A stretch of 64,000 nt of DNA from positions 10,236,879 through 10,300,878 of the forward strand of contig OX419343.1 in the NCBI GenBank assembly GCA_948470475.1. The letters are read 5' to 3'. The notes under the pieces are model-generated. The model was given only the letters and a program-made list of their open reading frames with translations. It was not told the DNA's origin and ran no database searches. The stretch is from Galaxea fascicularis. Taxonomy: Eukaryota > Cnidaria > Anthozoa > Scleractinia > Euphylliidae. This document shows positions 1-11,659 of the stretch, piece by piece. Position 1 is the first letter of the stretch. Every line of letters starts with the position of its first letter. Made by a program: the position numbers and the translations under genes.

Positions 1-758
1 GATGTAACGCGCATTTGATCATATTCGAATGTTAATTTGCGCGCTATAAGTAATAAATTTCTTTATTTCTTTATTTATTTAAATCTATTATTGAATATTC
101 CATAATTTGTTCTTGCTTTTGGAAGGTAGTATCACTGTTTTGCGGCAAGCCTTGTATTATAGTTGTGAATCTGTGTTATTTTAGTGAAAAAGAAATAAAA
201 CCAGGTGGTAATAGTTGATTGTGATATTAGTACATAAAGATGGCTAAATATAAAGTTACTAGGTCCAAAAATTTTATAATTTCAAGAGATTTAAACAAAG
301 TACTAGAGTGCTCATCGAATCTAGAGAAGGTAATTATTCCCATTGCTTTTTTTTTTTGGAGAATGAAAATTGGCTGAAGAGTGGTCTTATAGGTATTTCC
401 CCAGATAATTATTCCATAAGTCAAATCAAAGGCTCCTATGAGCCAGCTCATGGATGAGGAACATAACAATACTTTGAATTTACAACAACTTTATTTTCTA
501 AAAAGATATGTGCAAGAAACCTCTACATTCGTTTGTGCTTTGTGGAAGCACATCCTTTTCAGACACACCTCTTGGTAAAAGAACCGTTTACGTGCTAATA
601 TTTTCCGTAAAATTACGCAGTTGATTGACAGGCGCCAGAAGCATTACATTAGACGAAATTGACAGACGTAATTTGAACCGACGATGGAAAACAAATATGC
701 AAATTTGTACACGGACCATAAAAATAATATTCAAATGTGATCGCTTTGTTAAGAAGTG
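1..758. other. Intergenic, nothing recognised
   Basis: AT-rich non-coding sequence. Short open frames are present on the minus strand but show no domain-like composition, and no splice-consistent exon was found. Confidence 0.5.
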
Positions 759-761
759 TAA

Positions 762-1157
762 GGCCCGTTTCAAACGCCGTGCTAAAGTCGTGCCGAACTA
801 AATTCAATTTGGCTCGACTGTAGCACGACATTGGCACGACTTGGTTTCAAACGTCGAGCTTAATTAAGTCGAGTTAAAAGCTGTTGCTGTAAACATGCGT
901 CAAACCATAACAAACCGGTTTTGCTGACTTTTAAAATGAATTTATAATTTATGAATTCAGTTCGGCACGGCAATAGCACGCCGTTTGAAACCATGCTGTG
1001 CCAAAGTCGGGTAGCACGACAGAGCTTGCCGTACTACACGGCAGAGTCGAACTTAAAACTTAAATGATTTCTAACGCCGTGCTATAGCCGTGCCAAAGTC
1101 GAACTTAAATAACGAATTTAGTTCGGCACGACTTTAGCACGCCGTTTGAAACGGGCC
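762..1157. mobile_element. Harbinger-like MITE with TAA target duplication
   Basis: The ends are inverted copies: the left end begins GGCCCGTTTCAAACGCCG and the right end is its reverse complement with one base missing. Both ends are flanked by TAA (759-761 and 1158-1160), the 3-bp TWA-type duplication typical of PIF/Harbinger elements. The interior repeats the same GCACGAC/GTCGTGC words in both orientations. It has no coding capacity, so it is a non-autonomous element of about 396 bp. Superfamily assignment rests only on duplication length and end sequence. Confidence 0.75.
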
Positions 1158-2170
1158 TAACAGGCAAGTTAAAGTTTCTTACTGGTCGACGGCTCATTTC
1201 AAGTTAGTTTTATAAACGTTTTTGGTCGTAATAAAATTTCCGACTATTCTGAACGCGAGATACTGTACCATCATAATATTTTGTGAAAGTCCTGAGGGAA
1301 ATTAGTCACGCTTTACAGTCACAATGTTTTTGAGCGATTCGGGGTCCGGCACAAAACTTTTGCTTTGTAAGTTGAGATATTCAACTCCATCTATTTATGC
1401 TTTGTGCTACAATTAACTTGACTTTCCAAATATTTTGTTACTCGAACAGATTAGCTGTTATAGCTGCTTGTCAGACCAAATTATATCCTCACAGAGAAAA
1501 ATATTTGCATGCTCGTGGTCCTTGTGTTTTTGTCAAATGTTGACAAAGTGTTATACTGATCGTTTAAGCCAAGGGATATAGCCTTTCTAAACAAGATCAT
1601 ATTTGCAATCGAGCGTTCGCCATGAAAAGAGCGTCTTCAAAAACACTTCATTACGTACCTGCTTAAACCGATCATATGCTGCTCATAAATCAAATGCGTT
1701 TGCTTGCCAGAATTCGGTTTTTTGGCTAGAAAGTCTTTCTCCTGTTTCCTTTTTTTTTTTTTGCCGATTTTCTTCATTCTTCCTTCTTCCATCATATTGT
1801 GGCAAAAAAAATCTCGATTACTTCTGTCCCAGGTACCGCACAGTGATAAGCTTTATAGTTGCTTTTGCGATATCTCGAAGTTCATTTTCGCTGCTCTGAA
1901 GATTTCAAAGTTCAATTCTCGCAACTCGTGTTCTTCATCTTGTTAACTTTATCTGATCACTAATCCTTAAACAAAATAGACTTTTGTTGAGTTGGAAAAT
2001 CGAAACTAAAAATCGACGCCATGAACATTAAACACGTAAACAATATCTGCAGAGCAAAATTCTCCGCCTCTGTACTACACCCTGAAATTTGCAAACGTTG
2101 GACCAAGAAGACTATGGAGACAAAAGCAATACTTACCAGGGGAGGGACCAGGGGAAAGTTTAATGAATAA
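1158..2170. other. Intergenic; one doubtful first-exon candidate
   Basis: No gene is evident. At 1324-1366 an ATG opens 14 codons ending in a GTAAGT donor in phase 1, which would fit the phase of the lectin exon at 3134. The peptide does not look like a secretion signal, so I do not include it in the gene. Confidence 0.3.
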
Positions 2171-2180
2171 ATTAATCAGA

Positions 2181-2232
2181 ATCGAGTGAGTGAGTGAACG
2201 AATGAGTGATCCCCTGAGTGAGTGAGTGAAAT
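2181..2232. repeat. GAGT/GTGA simple repeat
   Basis: Short imperfect tetranucleotide array of GAGT units interrupted by ACGAAT and CCCC. Confidence 0.7.
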
Positions 2233-2284
2233 TCAGACCCACAACAAAACCTCATGGCATGACTACGTCATCCATGAGCTAAAA

Positions 2285-3095
2285 AGGATATATAATATAA
2301 CGGCATAAGATAAGCTTAATAAAATATCTAGGCTAACATAATATCGAAGTTTAGAGAGGATACCAATGCTTCTTCTAATTTTCTTAACAATACATTCAAC
2401 CTGGTCCTTCCAGTTCAAATTTGAGTCTGTTAAGATGCCCAGATACCTTATACAGAACTCTCGCTTAAGTTGCTTATTATTTATAGCCAGATTGAAATTA
2501 TGAGATTGTAACTTCTTTTGAGGTGGATGGAAAATTACAAAATTTGACTTTTCTATATTAAGCGATAGTTTATTAAGACAGAGCCATATGTGAATATTAT
2601 TTAATTCAACATTTATATTTGTTTCTAGAATAGAAAGAGATTTGCTTTTATAAAACAGATTTGCATCATCTACATATAATAAAAATAACAGTGGGCCAAG
2701 TACCGATCCCTGCGGGATTCCACAACTTCCATTGCATTTAGTGGATGTTGCATTATTAACAGTAACAACTTGTTGTCGGTCACTGAGATAGGAAATAAAC
2801 CAGTCTTTAGCAATACCTCGAATACCATAATACTCTAATTTATTAATTAAAATCTGATGATTAACGATGTCAAATGCTTTGGTAAAGTCAAGGAATATAC
2901 CACAGGAATAGCTTCGGTCATCAATTGCTTTCTGAATTTTATCAATGATGCAAAGAATTCCATGGTCTGTACTGTGCTTAGCTCTGAAACCATATTGATT
3001 TTCAAATAGGATTTTGTTTTTTTCTAAGAATTTAATTAATCTATTATATACGAGTTTTTCTAAGAGCTTACTGTGATTCTGTTTGTCTTACGCGA
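2285..3095 (-). pseudogene. LINE (jockey/CR1-type) reverse transcriptase fragment
   Basis: Translating the minus strand gives a reverse transcriptase of a non-LTR retrotransposon. Visible in order: FENQYGFRAKHSTDH, a FLDFTKAFD-type catalytic block, LEYYGIRG..WFISYLSDR, then GIPQGSVLGPLLFLLY, and later NWKDQVECIVKKIRR. Right after LLFLLY the text runs straight into VDDANLFYKSKS, so roughly 20 residues usual between the PQGS block and the (A)DD catalytic block appear deleted. There is no ORF1, endonuclease or complete 3' end: a 5'- and 3'-truncated dead copy. It lies just upstream of the first recognised lectin exon. Confidence 0.85.
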
Positions 3096-3133
3096 CTAAA
3101 CCCTTAGGTCTTGATGTTCTAATATTTTTGTAG

Positions 3134-6100
3134 ATATCTGTGATCCAGGATGGAGCTACTTCCATGGCTTTTGTTACTTCACAAGTGGAACGTGTACAAA
3201 CTGGACAACAGCGCTGAAAACATGCCGTCAACAAAACTCAGTACTTGCTGATGTCAACAGCAGTGAAGAAAATGTCTACTTGCAGCACCGCCACAACGGA
3301 GAAAAATCATGGTTAGGTTTAAATGACATCTCCAAAGAGGGTCACTTCACTTGGGCGGATCGCGGAGCTGGGAATTTTACAGCTTGGGCCAAAAACCAGC
3401 CAAACAATTTTGGGGAAGAAGATTGCGTACATGCACTTGGTGTGGAGCACAATTATGAATGGAATGACGTGAAATGCAGTGACTGTCATAGGTTTACTTG
3501 TAAGAAAGGTAAGTTCATTATCCCTTTAAACCCTAAAACTATGAATCAGCATGTACAGTCTCCACACAGTGTTCCCCATACAGTTTTTATGGTGATGATG
3601 AGGAGAATGTGTTAAACAATCAAGCCCTTTAAATTGTTGCTTGATGATCACTACCTTTTTTCTCACAACCTTTTTATTTGATTGAGAAATTAAGCAATGG
3701 TCACTCTTAGTGGTTAAAGGGTTAACAGAGAGCTGTTACTGGTGAGCGATAGAGGAACCCCATGTGGGTAGAGAGGAAAATTTTATTACCTCACATTTTG
3801 CCGGTAAATTTATATCGGGTGAAGTGTTTACAGCCCATGTACGGAAGGGGATGTCCTTCTACCACGTCATTAAACTTGGAAGAGTCGAAATTCCAGTCGT
3901 CCAAACTTTAGGGGAAAACATAAAGAGCACGACATGTTCTTAAATAGGCCCCGGTCACTTGCAGAATACACGAAACAGCTGACAAAAATGAGAGAGAATT
4001 GAGAAGTCAAGATTGATAATTATGTTTGAACAGCAAAAATTAGTCCTTTTTTATTACTGGTAATCAAAGTAGATTAGTCAGTGTTATCACCCTACGAAAA
4101 ATTTTCGAGCGTTCTCATTGGGCAAAACACGCGTCTTCGTTTTGCCGACGAGTGAAAAAAAGCCATGGACCTGTCATTTTGCGTTTAGCAACCCGCGATA
4201 TGTTTGGCCATTATTGGTTGTTTTCGCTTTTGAAAAGAGAAAAACAAGGCTACAGTTTTTCTTTGCGACAGGTTCATTGAAATTTCACCTCGGAAACAGT
4301 TTGGTGGCAGCTTGCTAAGAAAACAAAACTCAACCTAAAAGTCGATTTATGGACGGTTATGCTCTCAGTCAATCAATTGTAAGTTTAGGAAAATGGGAAA
4401 TCTTAAGTAATCATTTTGTAAATCAAGCTCCCTCTTGACGTAGGACCCAGCAGATAATTGACCTACCCATCGTTGCACTGCGCTCATTAGAATAAAACTA
4501 ATTGTGTGTTTCTACAGTACCTAATCCATTAGATAAAGCCAATCTAATACACACCAGCTAAGTTCAATCATTCTCTTCACTTTTTCGAATTCTTCCATCT
4601 TACCTTTTTATTTTTTTTCTCTTTTATTTTTACGTACCAGCCAATCTACGATCAACTCTACTCACCACCCTGCCTCTGCTTTTAAAGGTGGCGACCCATA
4701 TGCATAAGGTCTGTTAGCTCTTCCCCTCAAGAATTTTCGTGATTTTGCTTCTATGCAAAGCTGCGGGGGAGAAAGCTTAAAACAGTTTCTCAAAAATTCA
4801 GGCATCATAATTTATTTCAATTTCTCTCCACAGATGTAAATGAGTGCAGCAGAAACAACTATTACTGTCATCAATTTGCCTCTTGCACCAATTATCGAGG
4901 TTCATTCAACTGCACATGCAACATTCAACAAGGATTCGTTGGAGATGGGTTTTATTGTTATTCCAGTGGTATGATCCTTATTCGCAACACGTATGAAAGG
5001 CATTCAAACCTAGCTGAGAATTATACTGACCGGTGGTCGTATGTGATACCTGAGCAGATGACAGCAACCGAGTCAGTTATTCTTGCATATTGATAGCGTG
5101 GTTTTTAATTGAGTGTCATAAAATCAAAATTAAAGCAATTACCCTCACGAATTGCAAGAGACAAAGATAATCAGTGAACCAATCAAAATTTGAAGTAATT
5201 ACGTGAAACTAGCGCAAAGCGCGCAAAATGCGCGCGTGCAACTTTTGATGTCGTAGGCTGGGAAGTGGCGCGTGTATTGTCAAACATTCACAGAAGTAAA
5301 GTAAAACCAAAGCAAATGCGAATTATTTTCACCACTTAATTAAAATTTCTGGTCTATCACGCCATAACTTAACTTCATATTCGTTTTAAAGTTTGACAGA
5401 GAGCGTTTATTGTACCCGTTGCTGTAACTGCAAACAGATTTTACTCCAGTTTTTCGGGAGTTCTCGTCTTTTTGGTGAAGGTTCATTAAACTAATTTATA
5501 TTTTGTAGTTTTGAGAGGTAATACCCGTTACCATGTGGCCATAGTGCCCAATTAGTGGCTTTCAGCTTACCCAGACATTTGTAACTTGTGAGGTACTCGT
5601 GTCACGCTTGATCTTTCTTTGAAACTGGGACGGGAGATGGGCTGACAAATAGCCATGAGCAGATGGATTGGCATTAATACCCAGTATGTTGGGTTGACAA
5701 AAAGAACGCCGTAGTCTCATCAGTTTTGTTTCATTTTTTATTTTATCTAGGTTTGTCTGATTCTTTCATTCTGCGAAATAACATGTTGCACTTAACATCT
5801 CTGAGTAAATGGCTCAAACCAGTACAGGGCCAGTCGTCTGTCTGGAAGCGTTGTTGGCGCGCGTCTGTAGATGGCTGGGCTGCGTCAACCTTTCACTCAC
5901 AATGTGACAATAAGGGACCAACTATTACGATTGTAAAAGACGGTAATTATATATTTGGAGGCTACACCAGCCTGTCCTGGGGTAAGTGACTTTGGCTTTG
6001 CTTGCTAATATTATTAAATAATACACGTCTAGTGTGCATGTGCTTAACTTACTTAAGGCTTCTTACTTCTTCTTTCTTTTTCTTTTCTCTTCTTAATTTT

Positions 6101-6709
6101 AAAATAATAAAAATATATTTCATGCTGTCCCCATACTCCGTATCATGTACCCTTTATTGTTAGGAAGCCTATAGTTCATAAGCCCTCGGCTTCTATATAG
6201 GCTTCCTTGTCATTATAACCTTAAAGGCCGGTATACACGAGGGAGCTTGCTCCCGCAGCACGCTCCTGCAACACGCTCCCGGTTAAGTACCCCAACCAGT
6301 ATACACCAGGGAGCTTGCTCCTGAAACACGCTCCCGAAACACGCTCCCAGGTAAGTACCCCAACCAGTACACCCGAAGGACACGACAAGGGAGCTGAATG
6401 ATGAAACAACCCGGCAAGCAAATTTCAGTACACACGAGGGAGCTTGCTCCTGAAACAGACTCGTGGAGCAGATTTGCCCCTGGAGCTTGCTCCCTCATAT
6501 CAAACTGGTTTGATATGAGGGAGCAAAACTCGGGAGCAAAAGTTTTGTTGCGCAACAAATTTTTTCGCCAGAAATCGTTGGTGCAGACGAGGGAGCTTTG
6601 CTCCGGGAGCGTGTTGTAGGAGCGTGCTGCGGGAGCAACCTCCCTCGTGTGTACCGGCCTTAAAAATTTGTAGTTTATCGTCGTTATTATAAATTTCTAG
6701 TGTATTGTA

Positions 6710-6770
<61 letters not shown>

Positions 6771-9508
6771 GTGGTCAATGGCAAAATAAAATAGAAATGA
6801 AATAAAATGAAATGAAGGGCAGTAAAAAGCGTTATTTTCTTTGCCAGTTTCTTGTAAAAAAAATTACATTGGAAAAGAAGCTAGAGATCAGGCTGTATAG
6901 CCATACGTTCTTAAACCGGTTGTTAACAATAGGATCAAAACAATTATCTCTAATATGTGTAGTAAATCATCACCCAGAGATGTCCAATATCACATTAATA
7001 AGTCGACCACATAGTACTTATAGGGGTATTTATTAAAAATTCGTTAGCAAAAATGGGTTTCAGGGAGGGGGTTATCGAGAATTACTATGTATGAACTGCT
7101 GCTGTAAGTAGGAAATTCAACAATAAGCTTTAATAATCAAACATCTTGTGCAGTACTTCCTGTAAATTTAGTGTGAGGTTTACACCAGCATTTGCGACAG
7201 CATTTTACAGCATTTAAAGCAATATTTTCGACAGTTTGATTTAATCAGCAACATCGAACATGATCTTTACCTCGACATCCACGAGTCGATCAATTGAGCA
7301 ATTAATATCTTTCAGTTAAAAGGTTCTGATTACATGAACCGGGCTGGCTTGGTTTGCCAAGGTCTGCACACCGTCATTAAACCCAACAAAAATCAACTTG
7401 TTCGTTACATGACAACCGAACCAGCCCACTTACCCGAGATCTGGGCTAACCGGGCTGGAAATTTTTCACTGGCTTAGTCCGGCTTACCAAACCAGTAAGA
7501 GGACAGTGGGTAACACACTACTCATGCGCGGCGCATGTAATACCGAACCCGCCGCGTGCCAGCTGTCTCCAGGCTTGGCTCACTTTAAAAAATTAGTCGG
7601 CTATAAGGGGTTGATTGCCTAAGCCGGGCTGGCTCGGTTTGCCGAGAACTCAGCACGTTTATTAAACGCAGCAAAAATCAACTTCGTGTTCACATGACAA
7701 CCGCGAGTGAGATCCCGGTTAACCGATTGGCAATTTTCTATGTAATCACGTTCACTGGGCCCACACTGCAAGGGAACACAGCTGGTGACACGCTGCTCAT
7801 GCTCAGCTTGCGTGTCAGCCGGTTCCGGACTGGCTTGCTTAATGTAATACCGAGAAAAAAAGATCAATTTCGGCAAACCAAGCAAGTCCGACTTAAGAAA
7901 TCGGCCCCTAATATTGCAATTAGATATACACTGCTGCACATCGAATGGCTTATTCAGTACCGTATTATTCCATGAATGTATTGAGTAAAGTGAGTTAGTT
8001 TCTAAAGAAACTGGTGCTGCGTCGGTGGGGGAATGGTACACGAAAATTTGGTTTTATCAACGGAGTTGATGATGAAGATTGGTCACCGTACAGAGCGAAT
8101 CGAGAAATTATGGCTGCGAGAATCTGTGGGTTTCTAGTGCACACAGGTATGTAAGAAGTTGCCACTGATAGAAACTTTGATACCTAGAAAAGGTAATGAA
8201 GTTTCTGGAATTTCCGTGATATATTTTAGGACCGGATGAAAGAAATTAGCCAACGGCGGTTGTAAATTGATTGAGTTCGGCTCTCTGCTAGATGAAATTG
8301 CTTTGAGACAGACGTCAATATAATGTAGCGACTAGAGAGTTCAAGTTTGAGGCCATTGTATTGATTGAAGAATTGGTTTTCGATATGTCCTACAAAAAGA
8401 TTGGGGTGGCTGGGACCCATTCTTGCACCTATCGCTACACCGTTAATTTGTTTGAAATAGTCCTCAGCGAATGGAAAACAGTCAAGTGTTCAAACTAATT
8501 CAGCAAGGCAGGAGTATAGTAGAATTTCACTGGCGGCCGAGAACTATTTCCAACAAATTACTTGTTGTTCATCTTCACATCCATCACATGCCAAGAATGC
8601 CTTTTCCTATTCTCAATTTTTTAGACTTCGACGACCATGTAGTGATGACTAATTTTTCTGGCAAATCAAATGAAACGCAACAGTTCTTCGAAAAACGCAG
8701 CTTTCCTGTCTCTGTGGTTCAAGTGGGCCATAACAGAGCCCAACAAATTGATCGACAGTATAAGCACTACAAACGTCACAAGAGGGCAAAGATGAAAGAA
8801 TTCCACTCACCCCCATGCACATTTTGCCCTTATAATTACGCATTAAAAACCATCATTCTTAACAATTTTAAATTACTCCAAAATGTTCCCGAGACCGATA
8901 GAATTTTTTCGCAACCACCACTAACTTCATTCAAACACGATATAAACGAAGGCAACCTTCTGGTTAGAGGCACACTAAAACAAACCTGTTTCATCAATCA
9001 TGGAGTGATAAGGCAAAGGAAAACGAAACGAAAAAGGTCGGTAAGCATTCAAAGGAACTTATTACTTCGATTGCTCAACAAAATCACATCCAAGTTATAG
9101 TTTAACATATATAAGTCCAAGTGAAAGGAATTGTTTTTTTTGTAACATTAACGTTTTCCTTTAGGTGATTACAGCTGTAGCAACTATAAGCACGATTCCA
9201 AGGCCTTCCTGTTTTCACTGGTAAACAAGCCAGGATGGGCGCCGACAAAACTGCCTCAAACAGGGAAGTACAGTTCTTATGGCTATTCCACATACAGCTG
9301 CAGATCATATGGGCCCATATTTGGAGGAGGGCATGACATGTACATTGCCCACTACGCATCATCCAATAGCAATTCTCAAGCAAACCTTGGCTACACGTAT
9401 GGTCCACCAAGAGGGTACAGCTATGGCAGCACCTTCGCCCAAAATTTCCTCGCAGGAGGATCTAATTTTACACCTGACGAAGTAGAAACATTCTACGAAA
9501 CATCTTGA
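3134..9508 (+). CDS. Secreted C-type lectin / EGF / TLDc domain protein (3' part of gene)
   Basis: Four exons join in frame: 3134-3508, 4834-4968, 5751-5981 and 9165-9508 (TGA 9506-9508). Exon 1 is a complete C-type lectin domain: CDPGW start, WLGLND, a QPN sugar-site tripeptide, WND, and six cysteines. Exon 2 is one EGF module opening DVNEC, the calcium-binding type. Exons 3 and 4 make a TLDc domain (WKRCWRASVDGW, IFGGYTSLSWG, FLFSLVNK, GPIFGGGHDMYI, and FYE near the end). All introns between them are phase 1 with GT/AG ends. The start and signal peptide are upstream and were not identified. Cysteine pairs and the EGF indicate an extracellular protein; the TLDc role there is unknown. QPN is neither the classic EPN (mannose) nor QPD (galactose), so ligand cannot be predicted. 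Intron 3 (5982-9164) is packed with repeats. Confidence 0.88.
6226..6659. mobile_element. MITE with TTAAA flanks
   Basis: Inverted ends GGCCGGTATACACGAGGG (left) and the near-identical complement on the right, flanked by TTAAA on both sides (6221-6225, 6660-6664). The interior is built from repeated GGGAGC(A/G)TGCTCC words in both orientations, giving many possible hairpins. Non-coding. It lies in intron 3 of the lectin/TLDc gene. Confidence 0.7.
6711..6770. repeat. (TTA)n microsatellite
   Basis: About 20 uninterrupted ATT/TTA trinucleotides. On the minus strand they read as a run of isoleucine codons, which is not a gene. Confidence 0.97.
7330..7910. repeat. Pair of diverged direct repeats, GGGCTGGC family
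   Basis: A block from about 7335 (CCGGGCTGGCTTGGTTTGCC, then CAACAAAAATCAACTTG and ACATGACAACCG) is repeated in the same order from about 7622 with about 80% identity by eye. The second copy ends near 7910 with GGTTTGCC-type words in the opposite orientation. Probably two tandem or nested copies of one non-autonomous element. Confidence 0.5.
7990..8100 (-). mobile_element. Penelope-like element terminal repeat fragment
   Basis: The block TTTCTAAAGAAACTGGTG followed by GGTGGGGGAATGGTACACG recurs at 13466-13562 (with few changes). It sits next to Penelope-type reverse transcriptase pieces, so I read both as terminal repeats of a Penelope-like element, in minus orientation. The assignment depends on the neighbouring RT and on family knowledge. 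Confidence 0.5.
8226..8460 (-). pseudogene. Penelope-like reverse transcriptase fragment, inverted piece
   Basis: The minus strand encodes INGVAIGARMGPSHPNLFVG and HIENQFFNQYNG. This matches the Penelope-like RT block that normally reads G(T/V)AMG(T)KMAPSYANLFMG. The piece is short, its frame soon degenerates, and the rest of the RT is on the opposite strand from 8471, so the element has been internally inverted. Confidence 0.75.
8571..9097 (+). pseudogene. Penelope-like reverse transcriptase C-terminal fragment
   Basis: In one plus frame HPSHAKNAFSYSQFFRLRR is readable; in the frame open to 9100 the text gives QQFFEKRSFPVSVVQVGHNR, then NNFKLLQNVPETDRIF and SQPPLTSFKHD. These are typical of the C-terminal part of cnidarian and other Penelope-like RTs. 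At least one frame change separates the blocks, and no GIY-YIG endonuclease is visible. The copy is dead and lies in the last intron of the lectin/TLDc gene, ending just before the last exon. Confidence 0.75.
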
Positions 9509-11383
9509 AATATGATCTAAAGACTGGTGCCAGGGTTTGAACCTCAGCGTGTTGCATTCAAGTATCATAATTGTATTTGTTTTATTAAAGGTCACATGCT
9601 ATTAAAGCTTTTAAGAATCATAACAGAAGAACATGCAGACTACCTAATCTTTTGAAAACCTACTAAAATGGCGGCTCAACTCCTGTGATTGACTTTTCGG
9701 GAAGGGTTGTTTGCATTATGGGTATTACCTTTCGTTATTATTTGGTTCGTTTGCTTGTTTCCTTGTATGTTTGTTTGTTTTTTCGATTGTTCGTGTCCTT
9801 GTTTGTTGTTAAACCGAATTTTTCCGGAAAGGATTTAGCTTCCCTATTCATAAACTATTACTGACAACTAATTATAAATGAAGGCTGACACAGAGAAGTA
9901 ATTTTAAGTTTACTATTTTAAGTATAACATTTTTCAATTAGCGTATTAATTCTTTCAATCCACGACACCAAGATACTGAAACGTAAATTGCTGTGATTAG
10001 CAAAAGCCGAAAAACTGATATAAGATTCAGAATTGGGCGCCCGCTAAAAACTGACAAACGAACTCTCTCTATCTCTTAAAGGCCACAAGCCAACATATAA
10101 GAAAGGGTTCAAACTTTATCATGTTTTAAATCATATTTCAAAAGCGTAGTAGTATAATGATATACTAAGTTCTTCAAAGGAAAAAAATGAGTTTTGAAAA
10201 TCGTTGCACTGGGAGCCCGGTTGTTCAACTCTTAAGCCGATTAACGCTAATCCAACAAAAGTTAACAAGAAATTTATTTCTCTATCCCCAACGTCGTTCG
10301 ACGCTGATATTCTGCAGAAGTTAGATTCGAGGAAGTCAATTCTGAAAAACATAAAGCAGCAGAAGCAACTTTCAACCAAAAGTTTGGATTAAGTGAATCG
10401 GCCCGCTATTGCTAACCATAGGGGGTTAGGAGAGCGGGGCGGAAGATTTTAAGTTGTGAAATGATTCCTAGGTGAATCACCTCATCGAGTGGGCCACGTT
10501 AAGCTAGACTAGTTTTAGTTTGTAACGCACCTGTGAGCTTTATTTCGCATTTTTTTATGTCATTAAAAGTAAATCACTTCGTGTGAAATGTGAGTCATTT
10601 GTTGTGTATCATAAGAATATCACGTTTAATTTATGCCTCACATGGACATAAATCGATAACTTTTTATGCCGCGTGGTGATTTTAAAGTGCACTTCTCGTC
10701 AGGTCACCGGACCTAAATAAGAAGTGAATTTTCCAAGAGAAGTATTTCTCTGTCTTCCCAAGATTACCGAGATCAAGCAACGGTTAATCTTCGTTCGTAC
10801 CCAGTTACTCATGCTGGTGTGCAATGACTTTGATTGTTTTAACACCACATTAGCTATCCTCTATTTTTTTCCGAGAGTAATTGATCGTAGACGCGGATTT
10901 AACTAAAGCACAGAAAAATCAGATACAAGGTTGATGGTGCAAAAAAGCGTTTGATACTCTCCGGCATTTATTAGACTGTACAATTTCTGCGTTATACATG
11001 AATCTCTAAGTGACAAACTTTAGATACAGCAGAAAGGATTTAACCACTGAAAGGAGGGTGGTTTTCAGCTCTCTGTATACATTCCCGTGTCCAAGTTCAG
11101 TTTCCCACAGCAGTTAACTGCGTAATAGCAGTTAGGGATGGACCCTTAGAAATGTAATGGGAAGGAGGACGGAAAAGCCAAAAAAATTCATGCAAAGAAA
11201 ATAAAAAGAATAACTGAAAAATTGGGGCAACGAACAAAGAATACAAATGCAGAGGGTGTCCACTGCCGAAAAATTATTGCGTAAAAACATTTTCGTGACA
11301 GCTTCCTATAACTCTCCCCCCAATCACTTTTCTAATGGCCCATCCCTTACAAGTAACAGTTTCAGTCAAACCAGGTCAAGTGT
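9509..11383. other. 3' flank of lectin/TLDc gene and unassigned repeats
   Basis: An ATTAAA near 9602 could serve as a polyadenylation signal. The stretch 10191-10392 resembles dispersed repeat sequence; neither strand's open frame looks like a protein family. Nothing else recognised. Confidence 0.4.
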
Positions 11384-11514
11384 AAGTGGTGGAACAGAGA
11401 ATTAACTCTGAAGTGTAAATTAAAGTGCTAATAGAAACTCATGAAAAACCCACTGGGCGTTAGCCCTAGTAAAGGGTATCAGGGAACCACACGAGGCAAA
11501 GAAAAAATTCTTGT

Positions 11515-11587
11515 GACCTCGGTGGGAATCGAACCCACGACCTCCGGATTAGATCTACCGTTGCTCTGCCGACTAAGCTACGAGGTC
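11515..11587 (-). repeat. tRNA-like SINE head (pseudo-tRNA)
   Basis: On the minus strand this is exactly 73 nt and folds as acceptor GACCTCG/CGAGGTC (7 bp), a D-arm GCTT/GAGC, and a perfect T-arm GTGGG-TTCGATT-CCCAC with a consensus B box. The anticodon arm fails: only about 3 pairs form and position 33 is G, not T. It is therefore a pol III promoter-bearing, tRNA-derived SINE head rather than a working tRNA. It sits inside a repeat unit running from about 11384. Confidence 0.7.
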
Positions 11588-11659
11588 GGACAGAGAAAGT
11601 CGGGGACGATTAAGGTGGTGAATCGCGGCGAAGAGAAAGTAAGGGTACATATATATGTT

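Noticed and set aside
1324..1366. First exon of the lectin/TLDc gene
   Set aside because: Phase fits but the peptide is not a signal sequence and the context is weak.
6500..6784. Minus-strand frame with about 20 isoleucines
   Set aside because: It is the translation of the TTA microsatellite and MITE.
9102..9595. Minus-strand frames opposite the last TLDc exon
   Set aside because: Shadows of the plus-strand exon, which has clear domain sequence and splice phase.
11515..11587. Functional tRNA gene
   Set aside because: Anticodon stem mispaired and U33 missing.
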